From: Diabrotica undecimpunctata
Lineage: Eukaryota; Arthropoda; Insecta; Coleoptera; Chrysomelidae
DNA length: 64,000 nucleotides
NCBI RefSeq assembly: GCF_040954645.1
Contig: NC_092804.1
Span: forward strand, 42,871,753-42,935,752
Direction of reading: 5' to 3'
In this document: in pieces, positions 50,301 to 54,840 of the stretch
Layout: every line of letters starts with the position of its first letter
Position numbering within the stretch: position 1 is the stretch's first letter
The notes under the pieces: generated by a model
What the model saw: only the letters and a program-made list of their open reading frames with translations
Database searches by the model: none
Told to the model about the DNA's origin: nothing
Made by a program: the position numbers and the translations under genes

Positions 50301-52748
50301 GTTTCGAAACAAATTCAGATTTCTGCTTTAATCTGGAGCCTTCTAAAAATTGCAAGACATGACCAGACAATGATAAAAGATGTTAAAGAAGACATGGGGA
50401 ATCTAAAATTTGCATTCCACGACATGTCTATTCATCTAGGCAGAAATCCTAACGAATTTGTTTCTCGTACTCATACAGAGTAGATCCGAAGAAAATGAAA
50501 AAGACAGAAAAGATTTTATTTCACGTTAAAAGCGTCTATGTATCTATTGATACGTATTTCGCTTTAATAAAGCTCATCAGAATAGTTATTCATAGCCGTT
50601 CTTAACGTGAAAAATAAAATTCTCTGTCTTATTAGAAGTAACAATAACATGACTTCGTTATGGACGCAATAGCGACATCTGATAGAAAAATCGGTAAGAT
50701 AGTTTCGAAACAAATTCAGATTTCTGCTTTAATCTGGAGCCTTCTAAAAATTGCAAGACATGACCAGACAATGATAAAAGATGTTAAAGAAGACATGGGG
50801 AATCTAAAATTTGCATTCCACGACATGTCTATTCATCTAGGCAGAAATCCTAACGAATTTGTTTCTCGTACTCATACAGAGTAGATCCGAAGAAAATGAA
50901 AAAGACAGAAAAGATTTTATTTCACGTTAAAAGCGTCTATGTATCTATTGATACGTATTTCGCTTTAATAAAGCTCATCAGAATAGTTATTCATAGCCGT
51001 TCTTAACGTGAAAAATAAAATTCTCTGTCTTATTAGAAGTAACAATAACATGACTTCGTTATGGACGCAATAGCGACATCTGATAGAAAAATCGGTAAGA
51101 TAGTTTCGAAACAAATTCAGATTTCTGCTTTAATCTGGAGCCTTCTAAAAATTGCAAGACATGACCAGACAATGATAAAAGATGTTAAAGAAGACATGGG
51201 GAATCTAAAATTTGCATTCCACGACATGTCTATTCATCTAGGCAGAAATCCTAACGAATTTGTTTCTCGTACTCATACAGAGTAGATCCGAAGAAAATGA
51301 AAAAGACAGAAAAGATTTTATTTCACGTTAAAAGCGTCTATGTATCTATTGATACGTATTTCGCTTTAATAAAGCTCATCAGAATAGTTATTCATAGCCG
51401 TTCTTAACGTGAAAAATAAAATTCTCTGTCTTATTAGAAGTAACAATAACATGACTTCGTTATGGACGCAATAGCGACATCTGATAGAAAAATCGGTAAG
51501 ATAGTTTCGAAACAAATTCAGATTTCTGCTTTAATCTGGAGCCTTCTAAAAATTGCAAGACATGACCAGACAATGATAAAAGATGTTAAAGAAGACATGG
51601 GGAATCTAAAATTTGCATTCCACGACATGTCTATTCATCTAGGCAGAAATCCTAACGAATTTGTTTCTCGTACTCATACAGAGTAGATCCGAAGAAAATG
51701 AAAAAGACAGAAAAGATTTTATTTCACGTTAAAAGCGTCTATGTATCTATTGATACGTATTTCGCTTTAATAAAGCTCATCAGAATAGTTATTCATAGCC
51801 GTTCTTAACGTGAAAAATAAAATTCTCTGTCTTATTAGAAGTAACAATAACATGACTTCGTTATGGACGCAATAGCGACATCTGATAGAAAAATCGGTAA
51901 GATAGTTTCGAAACAAATTCAGATTTCTGCTTTAATCTGGAGCCTTCTAAAAATTGCAAGACATGACCAGACAATGATAAAAGATGTTAAAGAAGACATG
52001 GGGAATCTAAAATTTGCATTCCACGACATGTCTATTCATCTAGGCAGAAATCCTAACGAATTTGTTTCTCGTACTCATACAGAGTAGATCCGAAGAAAAT
52101 GAAAAAGACAGAAAAGATTTTATTTCACGTTAAAAGCGTCTATGTATCTATTGATACGTATTTCGCTTTAATAAAGCTCATCAGAATAGTTATTCATAGC
52201 CGTTCTTAACGTGAAAAATAAAATTCTCTGTCTTATTAGAAGTAACAATAACATGACTTCGTTATGGACGCAATAGCGACATCTGATAGAAAAATCGGTA
52301 AGATAGTTTCGAAACAAATTCAGATTCAGTTTTTTATATCTTACCGATATAAAAAAGGATTTACGTTATGCAGAACGTAACATATTTTTGTATAAAACTA
52401 TAACTAGATAAATTTTTGTATAAAACTATTATTTTTAGATCAAATTGGGAATATTTAGTAGGAAGGTACACCTTAAATGAGAGAAACTTGGGCAATCTGA
52501 TACCTAGAATTACCAGCAGCTTCTCTACTCCTGATAGGTTACAAGAGGTAAGTTGCTAACATCTTATATCGTTTATAGAACTAATAATTGGATTTTAGAT
52601 GGAAGACTTCTTTAAGAAATACCCAGAAGCTGGAGCTGGGGCAGCTAAGAGAAAAGAGGCTTTAGAAACCGTACGGAATAATATGTTATGGGTTTCTAAT
52701 TATAAAAAAACCATAGAAGATTGGATAGTATATCAAAGTGCTGTCTGA
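13593..52748 (+). CDS. M1 zinc aminopeptidase, 3' part, 14 exons
   Basis: The exons join in phase into 757 residues plus stop. M1 enzymes remove N-terminal residues from peptides, and the family is usually about 900-1000 residues, so roughly 200 N-terminal residues (cytoplasmic tail, membrane anchor, first beta domain) are missing and probably upstream. Numbering from the first complete residue in the window: [11 protein letters not shown] near 13; GAMEH at 147-151 (normally GAMEN, binds the substrate amino group); HELAH at 183-187 with Glu206 as third zinc ligand; catalytic Tyr269 in the ISYNKGAS block; the helical C-terminal domain from about 400. The end ([11 protein letters not shown]) has no hydrophobic tail, so it is not a GPI-anchored midgut APN; it fits the type II membrane glutamyl aminopeptidase / ERAP-like group. 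Ser precedes GAMEH, so strict acidic specificity is unproven. All 13 introns within the window are GT-AG. Confidence 0.93.
14771..15032 (+). CDS. Aminopeptidase exon 2 in window
   Basis: Acceptor after a long T tract (TTTTTTTTAG), donor GTGAGT. 87 codons plus one base. Encodes the start of the thermolysin-like domain region, including [19 protein letters not shown] and [15 protein letters not shown]. Confidence 0.93.
15280..16445 (+). mobile_element. Decayed LINE in aminopeptidase intron
   Basis: Plus-strand non-LTR relic. Visible pieces include [11 protein letters not shown], a damaged copy of the block around FxDLExAYDTVPR, and at 15611-15886 [15 protein letters not shown] then [14 protein letters not shown]. 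The active-site box is FADN instead of FADD. A C-terminal finger/tail region follows, ending in a GAAGAAGAAG run near 16440. Multiple stops and frameshifts. Confidence 0.7.
16811..16981 (+). CDS. Aminopeptidase exon 3: GAMEH and HELAH
   Basis: Acceptor TTTTTTCTAG, donor GTAAAA. Encodes [20 protein letters not shown] and [17 protein letters not shown]. It holds the substrate amine-binding Glu of the GAMEN-type motif, the two zinc histidines and the catalytic Glu of HExxH. The third zinc ligand is on the next exon. Confidence 0.96.
17183..17268. repeat. (TA)n microsatellite
   Basis: Pure alternating TA of about 86 bases at the left outer edge of the Penelope palindrome. Confidence 0.95.
17374..17412 (-). 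ncRNA. Degenerate hammerhead-like motif, left arm
   Basis: Minus-strand mirror of 18575-18613: TTC, TTGAAAAA, GGCA/TGCC stem II, GAAACGTC. Same core defect as the motif at 13376. Confidence 0.4.
18575..18613 (+). ncRNA. Degenerate hammerhead-like motif, right arm
   Basis: Stem II GGCA/TGCC is followed by GAAACGTC, which fits GAAA, a 2-bp stem III and a GUC cleavage site. The core UUGAAAA replaces CUGAUGA and stem I is only 3 bp (TTC/GAA). Read as a fossil of the ribozyme known from Penelope-like elements. Confidence 0.4.
18692..18767. repeat. (TA)n microsatellite
   Basis: Alternating TA at the right outer edge of the Penelope palindrome. Confidence 0.95.
19255..19710 (+). mobile_element. 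LINE C-terminal fragment
   Basis: With frame changes the + strand reads [20 protein letters not shown], then [12 protein letters not shown] and [13 protein letters not shown]. This is the region downstream of the RT in many insect LINEs. It ends in an ATGATGATGA run. Not intact. Confidence 0.6.
19985..20170 (+). mobile_element. LINE family A 3' end
   Basis: Reads [20 protein letters not shown], then LSKWTGL and VANITRR, stop, GGCACCTTTAGAAGAAGA. Matches the C-terminus and tail of the family A LINEs. Lies in the intron before exon 4. Confidence 0.65.
20569..20666 (+). CDS. Aminopeptidase exon 4: third zinc ligand
   Basis: Acceptor GTTTTTAG, donor GTAAAT. Encodes [20 protein letters not shown]. 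The Glu of NEGFA is 19 residues after the second His of HELAH, matching the M1 (gluzincin) HExxH-X18-E signature. Confidence 0.95.
20890..22145 (+). mobile_element. mariner element split by a LINE
   Basis: The first part (20890-21032) reads [19 protein letters not shown], the helix-turn-helix end of a mariner transposase. After the LINE at 21033-21799 the same protein resumes: [30 protein letters not shown], then [11 protein letters not shown], a damaged form of the first catalytic-Asp block. The copy is full of stops and ends before the second catalytic block. Confidence 0.7.
21033..21799 (+). mobile_element. CR1/Jockey-like LINE inserted in mariner
   Basis: Flanked by GGCCG at 21028-21032 and 21800-21804. 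It encodes the end of an [19 protein letters not shown], then [20 protein letters not shown]. The 3' end is an ATTATT repeat, typical of CR1/Jockey-type tails. It contains an internal (TA)n at 21343-21392. 5'-truncated and frame-shifted. Confidence 0.7.
22254..22340. repeat. (TA)n microsatellite
   Basis: Alternating TA of about 87 bases. Confidence 0.95.
22463..22556. repeat. (TA)n microsatellite
   Basis: Alternating TA with a few TTT interruptions. Separated from the previous tract by about 120 bp that contains ATTACTTTTATT and, inverted, AAAAAGTAAT. Confidence 0.9.
22800..23345 (+). pseudogene. Tc1/mariner-type transposase relic
   Basis: Frames on the + strand give [20 protein letters not shown], the helix-turn-helix region, and later [14 protein letters not shown], the second catalytic-Asp block. 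A damaged C-terminal block follows. Distinct from the mariner at 20890 and from the long-TIR element. Confidence 0.6.
23640..25345 (+). mobile_element. mariner C-terminal part, split by a LINE
   Basis: 23643-23792 reads [20 protein letters not shown], then [20 protein letters not shown]; it contains the second catalytic Asp block and the region of the third. After the LINE (23793-25179) the protein continues from 25191 with [13 protein letters not shown], then [14 protein letters not shown] and LEKQ, the mariner C-terminus. Confidence 0.75.
23793..25179 (-). mobile_element. LINE family A, young copy with RT
   Basis: An 11-bp duplication CACTACATGGT brackets it (23782-23792, 25180-25190). Minus-strand frames: 25160-24606 encodes the RT fingers and palm ([49 protein letters not shown]); 24604-24014 encodes [20 protein letters not shown] and the thumb and C-terminal region; 24007-23807 encodes the tail ([11 protein letters not shown]). 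Only two frame breaks interrupt it and YADD is intact, so it is among the youngest LINEs here. It is 5'-truncated within the RT. Confidence 0.85.
25803..25937 (+). CDS. Aminopeptidase exon 5: catalytic Tyr
   Basis: 45 codons, both ends in phase 0. Acceptor TTTTTAG, donor GTAAGT. Encodes [20 protein letters not shown], then SHPIV and [12 protein letters not shown]. The Tyr of ISYNK is the conserved transition-state-stabilising tyrosine of the family. Confidence 0.94.
25938..26791. other. Intron sequence, nothing recognised
   Basis: AT-rich intron between exon 5 and the LINE insertion. No domain or repeat that I can name. Confidence 0.4.
26805..27850 (-). mobile_element. LINE family B, young copy with intact ORF
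   Basis: A 13-bp duplication GGGGTATATTTTT (26792-26804, 27851-27863) brackets the insertion and a GAAGAA-type tail (CTTCTTCTT on +) marks the 3' end. One uninterrupted minus-strand frame runs from the truncated 5' end to a stop at 26829. It carries [32 protein letters not shown] (intact active site), [20 protein letters not shown] and a C-terminal [15 protein letters not shown]. About 340 codons come from the element; the first 17 or so codons of the open frame are host flank. RTE-like, clade tentative. Confidence 0.88.
27864..29590. other. Intron sequence, nothing recognised
   Basis: AT-rich intron of about 1.7 kb. No coding similarity, inverted repeat or RNA gene that I can support. Confidence 0.4.
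29598..29705 (+). mobile_element. tRNA-derived SINE-like sequence
   Basis: GGTCAGATAGCCAAACGGGC resembles a tRNA start with an A box, and GGATTCAAGCCCC about 50 nt later resembles a B box. An A-rich run follows. It sits about 160 bp before exon 6 and is GC-richer than its surroundings. Confidence 0.5.
29868..30166 (+). CDS. Aminopeptidase exon 6
   Basis: Acceptor TTTTTAG, donor GTAAGT. 99 codons plus two bases. Begins [20 protein letters not shown], the block that follows the catalytic Tyr, and runs through [16 protein letters not shown] into the third beta domain. Confidence 0.95.
30285..30455 (-). mobile_element. LINE 3' fragment
   Basis: The minus strand reads [16 protein letters not shown], then [20 protein letters not shown] and IIQGKI, similar to the C-terminal part of family A LINEs. 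Short and decayed. Confidence 0.5.
30840..31560 (-). mobile_element. Decayed LINE RT N-terminal region
   Basis: On the minus strand [20 protein letters not shown] corresponds to the RT opening block (KxGKAxGxDGI). Further toward 30840 come a damaged [17 protein letters not shown] stretch and the AFDSI block. Heavily mutated. Confidence 0.55.
31738..31823 (+). CDS. Aminopeptidase exon 7
   Basis: Acceptor GTTTTAG, donor GTAAGT. Encodes [20 protein letters not shown], matching the WxVPLTYxT block of M1 enzymes. Split codons at both ends join in frame. Confidence 0.9.
32275..32312. repeat. (TA)n microsatellite
   Basis: Short TA tract directly before the 3' end of the LINE that begins near 32325. 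Confidence 0.9.
32325..32950 (-). mobile_element. LINE C-terminal region, intact 145-codon frame
   Basis: The minus-strand frame 32771-32334 reads [16 protein letters not shown], then [24 protein letters not shown] and [12 protein letters not shown]. This is the post-RT region ending in a basic tail. Similar to the LINE that runs off the window end at 64000. Truncated upstream of the active site. Confidence 0.7.
33400..35045 (-). mobile_element. LINE with endonuclease end and RT N-terminus
   Basis: Near 35030-34840 the minus strand encodes the end of an endonuclease domain ([13 protein letters not shown], later [12 protein letters not shown] with SDH). 34575-34291 encodes a linker with [17 protein letters not shown]. 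Towards 34000-33700 come the damaged RT blocks FxESFExNKPAY and [17 protein letters not shown]. Its 5' end lies about 50 bp before aminopeptidase exon 8. Confidence 0.65.
35096..35445 (+). CDS. Aminopeptidase exon 8
   Basis: Two bases complete a split Glu codon, then 116 codons to donor GTAAGT. Encodes [30 protein letters not shown], the conserved opening of the C-terminal domain, and on to EVISVYK. The acceptor AAAACGAAG is weak but is the only upstream AG in the right phase. A better-looking acceptor at 35014-35015 gives the wrong phase. The exact 5' edge is therefore less certain than for the other exons. Confidence 0.85.
35710..36065 (+). pseudogene. LINE RT fragment
   Basis: The + strand, with frame changes, reads [20 protein letters not shown], then [28 protein letters not shown]. 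These are the RT blocks around GFRxGRSCxDHI and FxDxxKAYDxIP. No intact frame. Confidence 0.6.
36066..36716. other. Intron sequence, nothing recognised
   Basis: AT-rich intron without a recognisable domain. Confidence 0.4.
36717..37208. mobile_element. MITE with ACGTGACAACGTCT ends
   Basis: A perfect 14-bp terminal inverted repeat, ACGTGACAACGTCT at 36717-36730 and AGACGTTGTCACGT at 37195-37208, bounds about 492 bp. The left half (to about 36960) is markedly GC-rich, while the right half is AT-rich. No coding capacity. Superfamily not assigned. The following 50 bp (CTTCGCCCGTAAAACCG) may also belong to the element. Confidence 0.65.
37571..37650 (+). CDS. Aminopeptidase exon 9
   Basis: Acceptor TATTTTTAG, donor GTAGGT. 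Encodes [20 protein letters not shown] then SDTHLEK. The WxExxxDxHLEK block is conserved in M1 C-terminal domains. Confidence 0.92.
37758..37900 (+). CDS. Aminopeptidase exon 10
   Basis: Acceptor TTATTAG, donor GTAAGA. Encodes [20 protein letters not shown], then [11 protein letters not shown] and [13 protein letters not shown]. Matches the helical-domain block LRxxVLxxAC / P dL R xxVY. Confidence 0.93.
38200..40790 (-). mobile_element. LINE (family C), near full length, RT core deleted
   Basis: Minus strand. 40644-39979 encodes an apurinic-type endonuclease beginning near [20 protein letters not shown], with ETHRD and later SDSLLWG. 39657-39184 encodes the RT fingers ([60 protein letters not shown]). 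38882-38433 encodes the post-RT region ([30 protein letters not shown]). Near 38950-38970 the palm jumps from [10 protein letters not shown] straight to [16 protein letters not shown], so the YxDD active-site block is deleted. Confidence 0.8.
40909..41038 (+). CDS. Aminopeptidase exon 11
   Basis: Acceptor AATTTCAG, donor GTAAGT. Encodes [20 protein letters not shown] then [17 protein letters not shown]. Matches the G..aseeeWd.l...Y block of the family. Confidence 0.92.
41380..41975 (-). mobile_element. LINE RNase H domain and C-terminus
   Basis: From about 41800 downward the minus strand reads [20 protein letters not shown], the end of a retroelement RNase H domain. Then the 41595-41365 frame reads [20 protein letters not shown] and [17 protein letters not shown], the zinc-finger-like tail of I/Jockey-type LINEs. 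Frameshifted between the two parts. Confidence 0.75.
42384..42497 (+). CDS. Aminopeptidase exon 12
   Basis: Acceptor TATTTTAG, donor GTAAAT. Encodes [20 protein letters not shown] then [18 protein letters not shown]. Matches the RxQD / NP.G..L.WDFvr block. Followed by the 9.9-kb intron that carries the ribozyme array. Confidence 0.94.
42520..43400 (+). mobile_element. Helitron fragment with internal duplication
   Basis: The frame 42994-43278 reads [20 protein letters not shown], then [13 protein letters not shown] and [14 protein letters not shown]. This is the linker region just before the helicase in Helitron Rep-helicase proteins (GRYISxxEAxWRIxxFPIHxxxPxVxxL). A 244-bp segment is tandemly duplicated (42657-42900 and 42901-43144). 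The upstream AACTTCAGAACGACTGCACC resembles sequence often seen at Helitron ends. Confidence 0.75.
42657..43144 (+). repeat. 244-bp direct tandem duplication
   Basis: AATAATTATACGG recurs at 42657 and 42901, and the two units stay aligned through AGAATCTCTTTATTTTCC. The first unit has lost frame; the second keeps the Helitron reading frame. Confidence 0.85.
43620..44016 (+). mobile_element. PIF/Harbinger-derived MITE
   Basis: Inverted ends of about 60 bp (AGGTACGGACATACCGAAGA at 43620, complement ending at 44016) are flanked by TTA (43617-43619, 44017-44019), the 3-bp target duplication typical of PIF/Harbinger. The interior (about 43800-43960) still reads [13 protein letters not shown], then LSAHSINKK, stop, [17 protein letters not shown]. 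This is the N-terminal part of a Harbinger transposase, so the 397-bp unit is an internal deletion derivative. Confidence 0.75.
44020..44468. other. Intron sequence, nothing recognised
   Basis: AT-rich stretch between the Harbinger MITE and the satellite array. No domain recognised. Confidence 0.4.
44513..44572 (-). ncRNA. Hammerhead ribozyme, type I, copy 1
   Basis: Read on the minus strand: stem I outer CUAUG pairs with CAUAG, internal loop AAUAA/AUA, stem I inner CUAUU pairs with AAUAG. The core CUGAUGA (44557-44551) follows, then stem II GCUUU-AUU-AAAGC (44550-44538), then GAAA (44537-44534). Stem III is AUAC/GUAU with no loop. C17 is at 44526, with predicted cleavage between 44526 and 44525. 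All invariant hammerhead bases are present. The very short palindromic stem III is typical of animal satellite and Penelope hammerheads, which are thought to act best as dimers. Stem I continues outward into the inverted arms at 44478-44506 and 44579-44611. Confidence 0.92.
44641..44865 (+). other. 74-codon open frame in each monomer
   Basis: Starts [20 protein letters not shown] and ends SRTHTE. It is repeated identically at 45042, 45443, 45844, 46245, 46646, 47047, 47452, 47853, 48254, 48655, 49056, 49457, 49858, 50259, 50660, 51061, 51462 and 51863; a truncated one starts at 52264. No family recognised, no signal peptide or membrane segment. It is opposite in strand to the ribozyme. Because the monomers are near-identical, identity between copies says nothing about selection. 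I treat it as probably non-coding. Confidence 0.3.
44918..44977 (-). ncRNA. Hammerhead ribozyme, copy 2
   Basis: Same structure as copy 1. Confidence 0.92.
45319..45378 (-). ncRNA. Hammerhead ribozyme, copy 3
   Basis: Same structure as copy 1. Confidence 0.92.
45720..45779 (-). ncRNA. Hammerhead ribozyme, copy 4
   Basis: Same structure as copy 1. Confidence 0.92.
46121..46180 (-). ncRNA. Hammerhead ribozyme, copy 5
   Basis: Same structure as copy 1. Confidence 0.92.
46522..46581 (-). ncRNA. Hammerhead ribozyme, copy 6
   Basis: Same structure as copy 1. Confidence 0.92.
46923..46982 (-). ncRNA. Hammerhead ribozyme, copy 7
   Basis: Same structure as copy 1. Confidence 0.92.
47324..47383 (-). 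ncRNA. Hammerhead ribozyme, copy 8
   Basis: Same structure as copy 1. Belongs to the second 405-bp monomer; the extra TAAA is in the flanking arm, not in the ribozyme. Confidence 0.92.
47729..47788 (-). ncRNA. Hammerhead ribozyme, copy 9
   Basis: Same structure as copy 1. Confidence 0.92.
48130..48189 (-). ncRNA. Hammerhead ribozyme, copy 10
   Basis: Same structure as copy 1. Confidence 0.92.
48531..48590 (-). ncRNA. Hammerhead ribozyme, copy 11
   Basis: Same structure as copy 1. Confidence 0.92.
48932..48991 (-). ncRNA. Hammerhead ribozyme, copy 12
   Basis: Same structure as copy 1. Confidence 0.92.
49333..49392 (-). ncRNA. Hammerhead ribozyme, copy 13
   Basis: Same structure as copy 1. 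Confidence 0.92.
49734..49793 (-). ncRNA. Hammerhead ribozyme, copy 14
   Basis: Same structure as copy 1. Confidence 0.92.
50135..50194 (-). ncRNA. Hammerhead ribozyme, copy 15
   Basis: Same structure as copy 1. Confidence 0.92.
50536..50595 (-). ncRNA. Hammerhead ribozyme, copy 16
   Basis: Same structure as copy 1. Confidence 0.92.
50937..50996 (-). ncRNA. Hammerhead ribozyme, copy 17
   Basis: Same structure as copy 1. Confidence 0.92.
51338..51397 (-). ncRNA. Hammerhead ribozyme, copy 18
   Basis: Same structure as copy 1. Confidence 0.92.
51739..51798 (-). ncRNA. Hammerhead ribozyme, copy 19
   Basis: Same structure as copy 1. Confidence 0.92.
52140..52199 (-). ncRNA. Hammerhead ribozyme, copy 20
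   Basis: Same structure as copy 1. The ribozyme and both arms are complete although the monomer itself is truncated at 52326. In an antisense transcript this is the first ribozyme to be made. Confidence 0.92.
52439..52547 (+). CDS. Aminopeptidase exon 13
   Basis: Acceptor ATTTTTAG, donor GTAAGT. Encodes [20 protein letters not shown] then [16 protein letters not shown]. Matches the NW..L..ry....f.lg.li..it..F.t...l.e block. The acceptor lies about 110 bp after the end of the satellite array. Confidence 0.93.
52599..52748 (+). CDS. Aminopeptidase terminal exon 14
   Basis: Acceptor GATTTTAG after a 51-bp intron. Encodes [20 protein letters not shown], then [20 protein letters not shown] and DWIVYQSAV, stop TGA. 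Matches the family C-terminus (v..ff......ag...r.l.q.lE.i..ni.W...n...i..WL). No GPI signal. Confidence 0.95.
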   Translation: MEDFFKKYPEAGAGAAKRKEALETVRNNMLWVSNYKKTIEDWIVYQSAV

Positions 52749-52804
52749 TTTGATTTGTTTTAATTGTGAACTGTTTTTACACTATTTTTATTAATGTACT
52801 TGTA

Positions 52805-52810
52805 AATAAA
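52805..52810 (+). terminator. Poly(A) signal AATAAA
   Basis: AATAAA 57 nt after the aminopeptidase stop codon, followed by a T-rich stretch. The spacing fits a short 3' UTR. Confidence 0.7.
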
Positions 52811-53069
52811 TATTATTTTTAATTATGGTCGTTCTTTATAGTATTTTATTGGTATACAAAAAATCTGGTGAAACTCTTAAAGAGCAGTAACAAAAAAAGT
52901 TGAGACTGACGATTTTAATATTGAAAAAATCTTAACTAAACATAGAAATCATAGAGGTCGTGTAGATATAGTTTAAAATGGAGAATTGTGGATGAATCAT
53001 TCATTGACAAAGAGTTTTTAAAATGGTCTAGTTTAGATATTTTTGACAGAGTTCCGCATAGAATATTTA

Positions 53070-53450
53070 TACTAGTACTACATGTCCGTTAATAACGTCC
53101 TCCGACGACTTTCAATCGCCATTTTGTCCGGTTGTTCCATAGGTTCTTTTCTATTTTTCTTTCTCTCGCCTCTTTGTCTATTCCTTATCTCCAACTTATT
53201 CTCGGTCTACCTCGTTTTCTCTTGCCGTCTGGTTCCCATTTTAGTATTTCTTTTGATATTCGTTGTTCATCCATTCTTTGTATATTCTAACCAGGTTAAT
53301 ACTTTCTGTTCTAGATCTTCCTGCCACTCTTCTCCAAAAATCTATTTCCGTTGCTCTTAGCGTTGCCAATATTCGTTCTTTCAGTGGCCATACCCACAGC
53401 TGTGTAGAGTAATACTTTTCACTATAGTCTCATATATCATCTTTTTAATT
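53070..53450 (-). mobile_element. Decayed LINE C-terminal fragment
   Basis: The minus strand reads, with stops, YDIYETIVKS, then a stretch like EEWQEDLEQKVLTW and a basic tail. It resembles the post-RT region of the LINE at 32325 but is badly mutated. Confidence 0.4.
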
Positions 53451-54840
53451 CTTTTTGCTCATGGATTGGTCAAAGAAAATACTGTGTAACATTAAACGTA
53501 AAAGATTTACAAATTATAAAAAAAAGACGAGAAGATGGTAGATATGGTTGGAATGCTAAAAATGTTAGGAGCTAAGGTGGGTAATATGTTATACATTAAA
53601 ACCTCCGTTAACCGAAATGGCTGATAGTTTTAATAATTTCGTCAATAAAAACTACATTGCGATTGAACAGAAATTACAGGTTATCCGAAGGATTCAAAAT
53701 GGAGAGAGATTTTACGGACAGTCACAGCAGATTTTGGTGTTGGCATTTCTACAGCTTCCGATTAGGTTAAAATGAAAAGCAAATTTGAGGAACATGCTTC
53801 GAAAATGACAAACAAGAAAATTATGAAACTAAGTCAAAATGCCAAGGTAAATGAAGCTGTCTATGTGTGGTTCACACAACAAAGAGCCAAAGGAGAAATG
53901 ATAAGCGATGAAGGTCAAGGTTGTAAATCAAGTTCAGGTTGGCTAGACAAATGGAAAAATAGGTAAAGATAGTTCAAACACTCCTGACCATGGAGCTGCG
54001 CGAAGGCGGAGTCAAATTCACGTAAAGGCAGAAAGGTTCTATTGTAAGTGGAATTATACAGTGCATAGTACAATGTGTTTCGCATGGAAGTGGGGAATAA
54101 ACCAAATTTGGTCTACTGCGCCGTGGTCAGGAGTGCTTGCACTATCTCTACGCTATTCGTAAAGTTAATTTATATAGAGAAAAGCTATCTGCGATCTGCT
54201 TTCAAAATGCTGCCCAAAAAATCACTTTTATCAAAACATGAACAAGGTGCACCGGGCCTAAAAATGAATAAACAATAAAATAACAGTTCTGTTTTTTAGC
54301 AACCCAGCAGGAACTCACTCACGATTGAAGGCTATGTGTGTTAGGAAATCAAAAATCCAAGAGCTCTGAAAGATGTTTAAGAAAAAGCACTTCCAGTTTT
54401 TTATAAAAGCGAAAAAAGCTCACGGAAGTCGTCTACTTTGTTTTTAGAATGGTTCGAAAATAAATTCGTCCCGAGTGAAAAATCCTTTTTAAAATCAAAA
54501 AATCTTCCCTTCAACGCATTGTTGCTTGTTGACAATGCACCAACTGACCCTCAAAATATATAAAATGGTGACATAATTGTCAGATTTGTACCACCGAATG
54601 TCACGATCTTAATTTAGCCGTTATACTAGGGAGTAATGGAGACATTATAGAACAACATTCTTAAGGCATATTACAGGAGACGAATGAATCCAAAAGCGTT
54701 CCCGAAATTCTCAAATATTTAACAATGAAACATGTTGTTTATTGGTGTGCTCAGTTGTGGGCCAAGATCAAATCTTCAACATTGGAAAAATGCTGGAACA
54801 AACTTTTTGATGAACAAAATAACGGAAACAAGTAGAACAT

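Larger units (their letters stand above)
44469..52326. repeat. 401-bp hammerhead satellite array, 19.6 copies
   Basis: Tandem monomers of 401 bp are almost identical along 7.86 kb; the 19 complete 74-codon frames translate identically. Monomers 1 and 8 are 405 bp because of an extra TAAA in AAAAATAAATAAAA. The last copy is cut off at 52326 (CAGATT then unrelated CAGTTTT). Each monomer has two inverted arms (in copy 1, 44478-44506 and 44579-44611) that flank a minus-strand hammerhead ribozyme, and a 74-codon + strand frame. 401 is not a multiple of 3, so no frame runs through the array. The array fills most of the intron between exons 12 and 13. I read it as a retrozyme-like satellite, because the same 300-500-bp tandem design with type I hammerheads is known in animals. 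Confidence 0.95.

Noticed and set aside
44469..52326. CRISPR-like array or tandem protein-coding gene cluster
   Set aside because: There are no short repeats with unique spacers. The monomers are whole 401-bp repeats, and 19 identical 74-codon frames without promoters or divergence are better explained as a satellite.
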